Positions 33,328-40,289 of a stretch of DNA of 64,000 bases are shown here, piece after piece. A model generated the notes under the pieces. That model was not told the DNA's origin and did no database searches. It saw nothing but the letters and a program-made list of their open reading frames with translations. This DNA is from Paenibacillus sp. KS-LC4 (GTDB lineage Bacteria; Bacillota; Bacilli; Paenibacillales; Paenibacillaceae), in assembly GCF_036894955.1 (NCBI RefSeq), contig NZ_CP145905.1, positions 5,161,001-5,225,000 on the forward strand, read 5' to 3'. The number at the start of each line of letters is the position of its first letter. The stretch's first letter is position 1. Both the position numbers and the translations under genes were made by a program.

Positions 33328-34650
33328 CTACAATAACGTATCTCCAATATAACCGCCCTCTCTGACGCCAGGGAAACAGGCAAACACGGCGCTGCCCGTA
33401 TGCACGATATATTCATTCAGCTTATCCATGCGGCTCAGCTTGGTCTGCATCGGAATAAACTGCTTGCTCGTATCGCGGTTATAGCAAATAAACAATAGTC
33501 CCGCATCAAGCTGTCCGGTGCGCTTGTCAAGACCACTGGAGTAGGAGTACGAGCGGCGCAATATTTTCAAAGACCCGTCACCTCTAGCAAGTGCCAGATG
33601 CGAGTTGGCTGGAATGACCGGCTTGCCGTTCTCATCCTTTTTATTCAAATCAACGGTGTCAAACTCCTTCAAGCTGCCAATTGGAGCACCGCTCTCCCGG
33701 TGACGACCGAAGGTTGCCTCTTGGTCAGACAGCGTCGAGCGATCCCACACCTCAACCCGCATGCGAATTCTTCTCACGACCATATAGCTTCCGCCCGCCA
33801 TCCATGGTACACCGTCATCGGCGGAAGCCCAGACGACCTGCTTCATCTGCGCTTCATCGCTCGTATCCGGGTTCGCGGTTCCATCCTTGAAGCCCATCAA
33901 GTTGCGCGGGGTTGCTCCCTGCTTATCAGCGCCGGATGTACGCTGAAAGCCTTCCGTCGTCCAGCGAAGCACCGCTTTCCCCCGTGCGATCCGCGTCAAA
34001 TTACGAATGGCATGGAAGGCGACCTGCATATCGTTTGCGCATACCTGCACGCCGATATCGCCACCGCACCACTCCGGCTGCAGCTCATCGCCGCCAAATG
34101 CCGGAAGCTCCTCAAGGGTAGCGGGCTTCTTGCTTGACAGGCCGAAGCGTCCATCAAAAAAGCTCGGCCCTACGCCGAACGTAATCGTTGTTTTGGAAGG
34201 CGATAAGCCTGCGGCTTCGCCCGTGTCGGATGGCGGCAGGTTCAAGTTATTATTGTCCGTGCCAATCATCGTTCCTTGTGTCATTGCAGCTGAAGCGGCC
34301 GTCCAAGCTTGAAACAAGGTACGTACATCATCAATTGAAGCTGCAGTCAGATCAAAAGCAGCGAATAGTATAAAATCCTGTGACGGCGTCGCAATGCCTG
34401 CCTGATGAGCACCGTAAAAAGGCAGCACATCTCCATTTGCTCCAGCCCCTGTCGCCGCCGGAACGGTCAGCGTCTTGCTTGCCGCCTGCATAATGCCGCC
34501 CATGCCAGTCGCGCCGATCAGCAAACCAGCCCCACCAACGCCCATGAGCCGCAATAAATCTCTGCGGCTCATCGGTTTTTCCAGCACACTGTCGCCAGCC
34601 TGCTTCTGATTATGCTTTTGTTTATCGTCGTTGTTAGTAGTAGAACTCAT
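33328..34650 (-). CDS. efeB: EfeB Dyp-type heme peroxidase, Tat-exported
   Basis: A 440-aa Dyp-type peroxidase. A twin-arginine signal follows a 26-residue hydrophilic N-terminus (MSRRDLLRLMGVGGAGLLIG, about 27-46). The Dyp signature GFKDGTANP (GxxDG) and RRSYSYSSGLD (heme-contact region) mark the fold. In EfeUOB systems EfeB oxidises ferrous iron or releases iron from heme outside the membrane. Only four bases separate it from efeO, and 22 from efeU. Confidence 0.94.
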   Translation of the reverse strand: MSSTTNNDDKQKHNQKQAGDSVLEKPMSRRDLLRLMGVGGAGLLIGATGMGGIMQAASKTLTVPAATGAGANGDVLPFYGAHQAGIATPSQDFILFAAFDLTAASIDDVRTLFQAWTAASAAMTQGTMIGTDNNNLNLPPSDTGEAAGLSPSKTTITFGVGPSFFDGRFGLSSKKPATLEELPAFGGDELQPEWCGGDIGVQVCANDMQVAFHAIRNLTRIARGKAVLRWTTEGFQRTSGADKQGATPRNLMGFKDGTANPDTSDEAQMKQVVWASADDGVPWMAGGSYMVVRRIRMRVEVWDRSTLSDQEATFGRHRESGAPIGSLKEFDTVDLNKKDENGKPVIPANSHLALARGDGSLKILRRSYSYSSGLDKRTGQLDAGLLFICYNRDTSKQFIPMQTKLSRMDKLNEYIVHTGSAVFACFPGVREGGYIGDTLL

Positions 34651-34654
34651 GACA

Positions 34655-35566
34655 TTAAGCCCCCAAAATTTTGCCCATTTGTGAAAGCGGTTCTGCCAAA
34701 GCGTCCAGCAGCTGGCTCAGCTTCTTCGTATCTTCTTCTTTCAAATCAAGGTAAGATTTATAGCCGTCGCCATCTTTATAAACGGCAAGCGCATCGTCAA
34801 GGCTTGTGAAGCTTGTGCCAATCAATGCTTCCAGCTGCGCATCATGCTTGTTCAACTGCGGCTTAAGCAGCTCATAAATTTTCTCCGCACCTTCAACGTT
34901 AGCTACAAAATCATACAAATCAGTATGTGAATAACGCTCCTCCTCGCCTGTTACTTTAGAGGAGGATACTTCGTTCAGCAGCTCAACCGCACCCGTAACG
35001 AGCAGGCTAGGCTCAATTTCGACCGTCTCCATCAGTGCGCGAAGCAGCTTGATGTCCTCAAGCAGCGTATCGGCATAGCCTTCAGCGCCTTTTGTCGTAT
35101 TTTCTTCCCATAAAATTTTCTCGATTCGGTGGAAGCCTCTCCATTCCTTCTCGTCGACATCATTTTCACGGGCATCAATATGAGGGTCAAAATCGCCCAG
35201 CGCTTCAGCAATCGGCTCGATTCTTTCATAGTACATTCTCGATGGCGCATACAGCTGCTTCGCCGTCTCCAATTCGCCCGCTTTAACGGCATTGACGAAT
35301 TTTTCGGTTTCAATCACGAGCGAATCCGCCTCTTTAATGGTGAAGGCGCGATATTCGTCAAGAATAGGCTGCCATTCCTCTGCGGTGGCAGGTGCTATTG
35401 TAGCAGCGGGCGACTCCTCCGACGCTGCCGGCGTTTCATCAGCTGTATTTGCTGCTGTCGCTGCCGCGTTATCTGTTTTTGTATTAGCAGCAGTATCCGA
35501 TCCGCATGCAGAAAGAAATAATAGGCTTGCACAAGATAATGAAATTGCGATCAACTTCCAGTTCAT
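34655..35566 (-). CDS. efeO: EfeO lipoprotein, imelysin (M75) family
   Basis: A 303-aa extracytoplasmic iron-binding component. Lipoprotein signal with lipobox LFLSAC (Cys about 21), a Thr/Ala/Glu-rich linker (about 24-60), then the EfeO imelysin-like domain: WQPILDEYRAFTIKEADSLV, DVDEKEWRGFHRIEKILWEE (the HxxE motif) and ERYSHTDLYDFVANVEG. No cupredoxin domain is present, unlike E. coli EfeO. The ATG at 35566 has GGGG before it. It is the first gene of the operon, behind a Fur-box promoter. Confidence 0.93.
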   Translation of the reverse strand: MNWKLIAISLSCASLLFLSACGSDTAANTKTDNAAATAANTADETPAASEESPAATIAPATAEEWQPILDEYRAFTIKEADSLVIETEKFVNAVKAGELETAKQLYAPSRMYYERIEPIAEALGDFDPHIDARENDVDEKEWRGFHRIEKILWEENTTKGAEGYADTLLEDIKLLRALMETVEIEPSLLVTGAVELLNEVSSSKVTGEEERYSHTDLYDFVANVEGAEKIYELLKPQLNKHDAQLEALIGTSFTSLDDALAVYKDGDGYKSYLDLKEEDTKKLSQLLDALAEPLSQMGKILGA

Positions 35567-35616
35567 TCGATTTTCCCCTTTAACAATCCACGTCATGTGA
35601 ATTTATTCTATTGCGA

Positions 35617-35645
35617 AGTATATTCCTGTTGAGAATCATTGTCAA
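35617..35645 (-). promoter_or_regulatory. efe promoter covered by a Fur box
   Basis: On the minus strand TTGACA (35645-35640), 17 bases, TATACT (35622-35617). A Fur box TGAGAATCATTGTCA (35630-35644, 13 of 14 defined positions of the 7-1-7 consensus) covers the -35 and half the spacer. Iron-loaded Fur should therefore block efeOBU transcription. Confidence 0.85.
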
Positions 35646-35733
35646 TTATATTTTTATGGCAACAACGGTACTTATTTTTCGTGCATCTCTAGCTGACCGA
35701 AAGCAGGAGCCAAATCATTAACAACTATTCTCA

Positions 35734-35856
35734 TCAAACATACCAAATAGAAAGAAAGCCATACAGCGGGATTGGATCAATTCCGCATGTATGGCTTAAA
35801 TCATTAATTCGCAAAATCGGTACGACTGGTTGCATTATTAGCCCATTGTCTCCCAT
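35734..35856 (-). CDS. Candidate small gene (40 aa), divergent from the isoprenoid-enzyme gene
   Basis: The ATG at 35856 is preceded by a very strong AAGGAGGAG at ideal spacing, and a minus-strand promoter (35956-35928) lies upstream. The product starts MGDNGLIMQPVVPILRINDL and ends in IWYV. A long hairpin falls inside the 3' third of the frame, so translation of the last residues, or the frame itself, is doubtful. No family is recognised. It might be a small peptide of the neighbouring system or a structured RNA with a short reading frame. Confidence 0.35.
   Translation of the reverse strand: MGDNGLIMQPVVPILRINDLSHTCGIDPIPLYGFLSIWYV
35748..35795 (-). terminator. Hairpin within the small 35.7-kb transcript
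   Basis: AAGCCATACA-GCGG with CCGC-TGTATGGCTT around an inner ATTG/CAAT pairing; on the minus strand TTCTTTCTATTTGG follows. It is terminator-like with a poor T-run. Confidence 0.5.
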
Positions 35857-35927
35857 GCGCTCCTCCTTTTTCGCATTCGCCTTTCTCTTTTTATCGTTTT
35901 CCCACAAAAAAAGTTTCAAGTTTCTAC

Positions 35928-35956
35928 ATTTTACTTAACTTACCCTCTATCTTCAA
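35928..35956 (-). promoter_or_regulatory. Candidate promoter of the small 35.7-kb gene
   Basis: TTGAAG (35956-35951), 17 bases, TAAAAT (35933-35928) on the minus strand. It lies next to a plus-strand TATAAT (35971-35976) that may serve the isoprenoid-enzyme gene, so the two units appear divergent. Confidence 0.45.
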
Positions 35957-36042
35957 CAACCAAAACAAAGTATAATACTGGAAAACATATTATTTAATGC
36001 GCCTTTTAGCCTATTATATAAAGATAAGAGGTCTTTTGCCCT

Positions 36043-36960
36043 ATGACATTTATCACTCATTTTGAAGGCCGCCTTCAGGCCGTTTTCTCCAAAGCAGAGC
36101 AATTAACAGCTAAATTTCCCGAACCGCTAAATCAAAAGGGACAAGCTTATATTAGGCATATTAATCCTCTGCATCGCAGCGGCAGCCAGAACTATCTCGG
36201 CTATTTGCTGCCCTATTGGATGACGGAAATGGCCGATGTGACCGAGGAGCAATGCGAGCAGCTTGCCCTTGCCAATTTATTCGGCATGCTGCATTTTTTC
36301 ATTGTGGATGAAGTGATGGATAAGGGGAGTGCGGAAAGCAGACAGAAACTGGCTTTGGGACATTTATTTTATACGCAAATGTACGGTGTCCTGCACCGTT
36401 TGCATCCAACTGATTCTAAGTTTTGGGAGTATTATGATCGTTACATGGCCGATTGGTCGCTTGGCGTGACCGAAGAATCCGAGAGCGATTATTTCAACAC
36501 CGATCCGCTTCGTACCGCTTTAAAATCATCACTCGTGAAAATAGCCAGCACCGGAGCCTTGCTCCTATCGGACAAGCACGCCTTCATACCAGCAGTCGAA
36601 CAGGCTGTTGATTATGTGCTTGTTGCGCTTCAAATGGCCGATGATTGGACGGACTGGGAAGCAGACTTAGCTGATGGAAGCTACAACGGATTGCTAGCCT
36701 TATTCAAGAATAGATGGCCGGAGCATTCGCCTATTATCGTCAGTAAAGTAAGAAAAGCGATATATGTACAGGGGCTGCTAACGGACTATGTCGAGCTCGC
36801 TCGCCAATTTCAGCAAGCCCATCAACAATTAGGCCTTAAGGCTGGTTATTTACTAGCGTTTCATGCCTCCATAACCGATTCTCTCGCAAATGATGCTCAA
36901 GCTATAGAGCTCAATCGCAAAAAACAGATGGAGGGCGGACTCTTTCAAACACTAGCATGA
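36043..36960 (+). CDS. Class I isoprenoid enzyme (prenyltransferase/terpene-synthase-like)
   Basis: A 305-aa, all-helical protein with two aspartate-rich motifs at the positions expected for the class I isoprenoid fold: DEVMD (89-93, on FGMLHFFIVDEVMD) and LQMADDWTDWEAD (196-208). The second follows the Q-x-x-D-D-x-x-D form of isoprenyl diphosphate synthases. ComQ in this same window has DDLQD at 79-83 and QIKNDIRD at 199-206, in nearly the same places, although the rest of the sequence differs. It has no signal peptide. The ATG at 36043 has AGAGGT ten bases before. The next gene in the same direction is an NHLP-type peptide, 124 bases on. It may prenylate that peptide, or it may be a terpene cyclase making a small molecule. 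Confidence 0.75.
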   Translation: MTFITHFEGRLQAVFSKAEQLTAKFPEPLNQKGQAYIRHINPLHRSGSQNYLGYLLPYWMTEMADVTEEQCEQLALANLFGMLHFFIVDEVMDKGSAESRQKLALGHLFYTQMYGVLHRLHPTDSKFWEYYDRYMADWSLGVTEESESDYFNTDPLRTALKSSLVKIASTGALLLSDKHAFIPAVEQAVDYVLVALQMADDWTDWEADLADGSYNGLLALFKNRWPEHSPIIVSKVRKAIYVQGLLTDYVELARQFQQAHQQLGLKAGYLLAFHASITDSLANDAQAIELNRKKQMEGGLFQTLA

Positions 36961-37032
36961 CATATTCCGTTAAAATTTTTGCTATTCATTAGCATTTTAT
37001 GAAAATATATAGTAGTTTTTGTCGAAATTCCA

Positions 37033-37041
37033 TGCTACAAT
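37033..37041 (+). promoter_or_regulatory. Candidate extended -10 promoter of the NHLP peptide gene
   Basis: TGCTACAAT (TGn extension, TACAAT at 37036-37041), 44 bases before the peptide start. No good -35 is seen (TAGTTT at 37013 is weak). It would allow the peptide to be made in excess over the enzyme. Confidence 0.4.
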
Positions 37042-37084
37042 ATGCAAATGGAACTTATACATAATACTAGAAAGGTGGAAAAGT

Positions 37085-37324
37085 ATGAGCAGCGATAACC
37101 CGTTAAGACAACAAATTATTCAGAAAGCATGGGAAGATGAGGCTTTCAAGAAGCAGCTGCTAGCTGATCCACGCGCCGCTATTAAAGAGGCTTTTCAAGT
37201 TGAAATTCCAGAAGACATTGAAGTAAACGCAGTAGAAGAACAGACTAACAGCTATTATCTCGTAATCCCTATCAGTCCAGCTGATAGCTCCAAAGCAACT
37301 GTTGCATCTCCGCCTTGGAAGTAA
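37085..37324 (+). CDS. NHLP-leader natural-product precursor peptide (79 aa)
   Basis: The product matches the nitrile-hydratase-like leader peptide (NHLP) pattern: LRQQIIQKAWEDEAFKKQLL, ADPRAAIKEAFQVEIPEDIE and VEEQTNSYYLVIPI, typical of precursors of ribosomally made, modified peptides. The remaining 15 or so residues (SPADSSKATVASPPWK) form the likely core and end in Pro-Pro-Trp-Lys, with the only Trp outside the leader second from the end. No Gly-Gly cleavage site is visible. The ATG at 37085 with AAAGGTGG is preferred to an upstream start in the same frame. No cyclodehydratase, lanthipeptide or radical-SAM gene is nearby. The only candidate modifying enzyme is the isoprenoid enzyme just upstream. 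Confidence 0.85.
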   Translation: MSSDNPLRQQIIQKAWEDEAFKKQLLADPRAAIKEAFQVEIPEDIEVNAVEEQTNSYYLVIPISPADSSKATVASPPWK

Positions 37325-37346
37325 CCTCTACGTACAGTCATCAAGC

Positions 37347-37377
37347 AAGCGCCCTGCCAGGAAGGCAAGGCGCTTTT
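37347..37377. terminator. Terminator between the peptide gene and the sensor kinase gene
   Basis: AAGCGCCCTGCC and GGCAAGGCGCTT arms around AGGAA, followed by TTATT. It is placed between convergent genes and overlaps the kinase stop by two bases. Confidence 0.75.
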
Positions 37378-39292
37378 ATTGAATTTCTGCTATAGGCAAG
37401 CTTACGAACGCTTCCGTACCTACTCCTTTAATACTGTTAAAATAGATCCGACCGTTCATTACTTCAATAATGCGGAAGGTAACCATTAGCCCAAGCCCTG
37501 TACCTTTGGACTTATTAGAGAAATACGGCTCGCCTAGTCTTTCCAGCTCGCTCTCTTCCATCCCTACTCCATTATCGCTAATGCGAATAATGACGGTGGA
37601 ATCCTCCTGATAGGCGATAATGTCGATGCTGCCCTTTGTTGGCAGCGCTTCGATGCTATTTTTCACAATATTAATAATCGCTTGCTTGAACTTAGAGGAA
37701 TTACCACGCACATACAGCTCAAAATTCGACTCCACCCGCAGCTCTCCACCTTGAATCGTAGCAAGCGGAGATAGTATAGCTTCAATTTGCCCCAGCTCCT
37801 CCGCTATATTCAATATCGTCGTCATTTCAACCTGGGGCTTGGCAAAGGTCAAAAAGTCCGTAATGATGCTGGATGCGCGATCCAGCTCGTCGATAGCCAG
37901 CAGCATATAATTTTTATCCTTCTGATCGGCGGAGCGATGGCCAATTAACTGGAGAAAGCCGCGTGTCACCTGCAACGGATTGCGCACTTCATGTGCAACT
38001 GATGCGGCAAGCTGGCTAATGATTTCCATTTTCTCAGAACGCTGCAGCTCATTATTGAATACCTCCAGCTTACGGGAATACAGCAGCATTTGCTCATAAT
38101 TATTAATGATCCGGCGGATTAACACCACGATTAAAGAGAAAATGAAAAACAGCGTTCCCCATTTCCAATAAAACATTTCATAATCTGTGTGAGTAAAATA
38201 AATGACCAGCTCGGATACTACAGTTAGTGCAAACAGCGCAAAGCCTATAGAAATAATAATGCTTTCCCGATTTCGCTGCATACAATAAAACGCAAGCACC
38301 GAAATTAAGATGATGTTGCCAATTATCACGGACGAAGCGAAGATAAGTGGCACGATGCGCTCATAATAGTGCAGCACTCCTCCACCTAGCAGGATGCTCA
38401 ACAGCAGCCATGCGATGCTTCCGGTGGAGATGGCTAATTGGACACGCAAACAATATTTGAGTACCCGGCTTGTTCCCTTACTAATAATTTGCTCAAAAAA
38501 TAAAAAGATCCAGGTCATAATAAACGTCGAGGATATATCAAACAAATAATAATACACTCGACTGGATTTTCCGAAAAACGCATACAAATACGGAGAAATC
38601 GTCAACGTCATAATCCCAAGCGAGAGCATCAGGAGGCATAACGAATTCCAGCCTGGCCAATATATTTTATTCACAAACAGCATACATATAAGTAATGAAA
38701 TAGATACAAATACAAGCGTGCAGCCCAAAATGATATCCAGAATATTTTTCTGCAAATATTTAGAATTCATGCTTTGGAAATCGCCAAGCTTCACGCTACC
38801 GTCGATTCCTAGCGAGCTTGAATCTGCGTTGCCTTTTAAATAGATGTATATCGGCTTATTATAATAATGAGGAGACAGCTTCAGCAAAATATTGTTTGTC
38901 TCATAGCCGTAGTTGCGCTCATCCTCATATATAAGATAACCATCGTTAAATATACGAATTTGCTGCGCAAAGTTCACGTCAAGCATTATTCCAGGATTTT
39001 CCCACTTCAAATCTGGAACCTCAATCTTGATCCAGGCGGAGTTAAAGCCATCCGGCTTCGTAGTGACCCGATCATTTTCAGTTGACCAGATCCATCTATC
39101 ATTGTGCTCCTGATCCATCACATCTGCGAGCACCGGCTCCTGACTTGCCTCATCTAGCCATTGAATATACCACTGATCAATATGTGTTATTGGTGGAGGA
39201 GGAGGACTCGCAAAAGCCCGAGGAACCATTAAACAGATGGATAAAACGAAGAATAGTACGACGAACCTTGCGTATCTCAATACTTCTCTCAT
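37376..39292 (-). CDS. 7TM (7TMR-DISM-like) sensor histidine kinase
   Basis: A 638-aa membrane kinase. The signal peptide (about 1-28, ending ...PRAFA) is followed by a five-proline run and an extracytoplasmic domain (about 30-180, beta-rich, with WIKIEVPDLKW and IYIYLKGNADSSS). Seven membrane helices follow (about 185-395), then a coiled linker, a DHp helix with LAASVAHEVRNPLQVTRGFL, and an ATPase domain (N-box NIVKNSIEALP, DNGVGM, GTGLGLMV). The kinase half is most like KinB-type sporulation kinases. No response-regulator gene is adjacent. It is convergent with the NHLP peptide gene, so a shared function is possible but not shown by operon structure. ATG 39292 with GAGGTG. Confidence 0.9.
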   Translation of the reverse strand: MREVLRYARFVVLFFVLSICLMVPRAFASPPPPPITHIDQWYIQWLDEASQEPVLADVMDQEHNDRWIWSTENDRVTTKPDGFNSAWIKIEVPDLKWENPGIMLDVNFAQQIRIFNDGYLIYEDERNYGYETNNILLKLSPHYYNKPIYIYLKGNADSSSLGIDGSVKLGDFQSMNSKYLQKNILDIILGCTLVFVSISLLICMLFVNKIYWPGWNSLCLLMLSLGIMTLTISPYLYAFFGKSSRVYYYLFDISSTFIMTWIFLFFEQIISKGTSRVLKYCLRVQLAISTGSIAWLLLSILLGGGVLHYYERIVPLIFASSVIIGNIILISVLAFYCMQRNRESIIISIGFALFALTVVSELVIYFTHTDYEMFYWKWGTLFFIFSLIVVLIRRIINNYEQMLLYSRKLEVFNNELQRSEKMEIISQLAASVAHEVRNPLQVTRGFLQLIGHRSADQKDKNYMLLAIDELDRASSIITDFLTFAKPQVEMTTILNIAEELGQIEAILSPLATIQGGELRVESNFELYVRGNSSKFKQAIINIVKNSIEALPTKGSIDIIAYQEDSTVIIRISDNGVGMEESELERLGEPYFSNKSKGTGLGLMVTFRIIEVMNGRIYFNSIKGVGTEAFVSLPIAEIQ

Positions 39293-39410
39293 TCCTGCAC
39301 CTCAAAGCCTCGAAGATTCATCACTAGCCCATTTCTCCTAAAGTATTCGACAATCTTTGATAGCATCCCTGCCTTTTTTACCTATTGGCAAAAAAATTAT
39401 ATAACACAAA

Positions 39411-39435
39411 AAAAGAGCAGACAAGCCGCTCTTTT
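39411..39435 (-). terminator. Terminator after rsbM
   Basis: AAAGAGC/GCTCTTT arms, 9-base loop and seven T on the minus strand, 12 bases beyond the gene. Confidence 0.8.
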
Positions 39436-39446
39436 TATCATATAGC

Positions 39447-40289
39447 TTAGGTTACGTCATCTCCGCTTAATGTTGGTTTGCGATAGATTCGCTCATTCGG
39501 GTTAAATTCGACATATTTAAAATGCTTATCGAGCTGGACAATGGACTCCTTATTACCTAAACCGAGAAACCCCTCCACCGCCAAACTGCTGTAAAACAGC
39601 TTATGGACTTGCAGTTGCAAGGTCGTATCGAAATAAATCATCACATTACGGCAAAGAATGAGATGAAATTCATTAAACGAGCCGTCCGTCACCAAGTTGT
39701 GCTGGGCGAACATAATATTATCGCGCAGCTCAGGCAAAAAATAAGCATATTGATGATCCGTTTGATAATATTCGGAAAATGCGCTTATTCCGCCTGCTTC
39801 CATATAATTTTTCGTATAGATTTGCATTTGCTTGAGCGGGTAAGCACCTCGCCGGCACTTTTCAATCGCGCTCTCACTCATATCGGTCGCATATATTTTG
39901 CTATGCTGGGTGAGGCCCTCCTCTTTGAGCAAAATAGCCATAGAATAAACCTCTTCGCCTGTCGCACAGCCAGCATGCCAAATTCTTATTTCCGGAAGTC
40001 CTCGCAAATAAGGGATCACCTCTTGCCGCAGGGCACGAAAAAAACCAGGGTCCCGAAACATCTCGGTCACTCTAATAGAGAAATCATGCAGCACCTTATC
40101 CAGCATGTCTTTATCACGAAGCACTTGTTCAAGCAGTCTTGTAATCGTAGGGATTCCTTCAATACGCAACCGATTTTGAATCCGGCGCATGAGCGACGAA
40201 CGAATATAATGCCGAAAGTCAAATCCATAATAACGGTAGATGCCTTCTAAAAATAATTCTAGCTCTACGTTTTCCACTTCTTGATTCAT
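39447..40289 (-). CDS. rsbM: CheR-type methyltransferase, RsbM-like
   Basis: A 280-aa CheR-family SAM-dependent methyltransferase: N-terminal helical domain (FLEGIYRYYGFDFRHYIRSS), SAM motif IWHAGCATGEEVYSMAILL, the RVTEMFRDPGFFRALR segment and ILCRNVMIYFD. The TPR or CheB parts of fused forms are absent. The ATG at 40289 has GGAGGG in front and overlaps the preceding hybrid kinase gene by four bases. In B. cereus the CheR-like RsbM methylates the hybrid kinase RsbK and restrains SigB activation. The same pairing with sigB here supports the name. A chemotaxis role is less likely because no other che genes are near, although one chemoreceptor gene lies 21 kb away. Confidence 0.85.
   Translation of the reverse strand: MNQEVENVELELFLEGIYRYYGFDFRHYIRSSLMRRIQNRLRIEGIPTITRLLEQVLRDKDMLDKVLHDFSIRVTEMFRDPGFFRALRQEVIPYLRGLPEIRIWHAGCATGEEVYSMAILLKEEGLTQHSKIYATDMSESAIEKCRRGAYPLKQMQIYTKNYMEAGGISAFSEYYQTDHQYAYFLPELRDNIMFAQHNLVTDGSFNEFHLILCRNVMIYFDTTLQLQVHKLFYSSLAVEGFLGLGNKESIVQLDKHFKYVEFNPNERIYRKPTLSGDDVT

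Noticed and set aside
36043-39292. Peptide, enzyme and kinase as one proven signalling operon
   Set aside because: The kinase gene is on the opposite strand, separated by a terminator, and no response regulator is present; only the enzyme-peptide pair is supported by direction and order.
39603-40250. A 215-codon plus-strand frame
   Set aside because: Antisense to the CheR-like gene, which carries a clear SAM motif.
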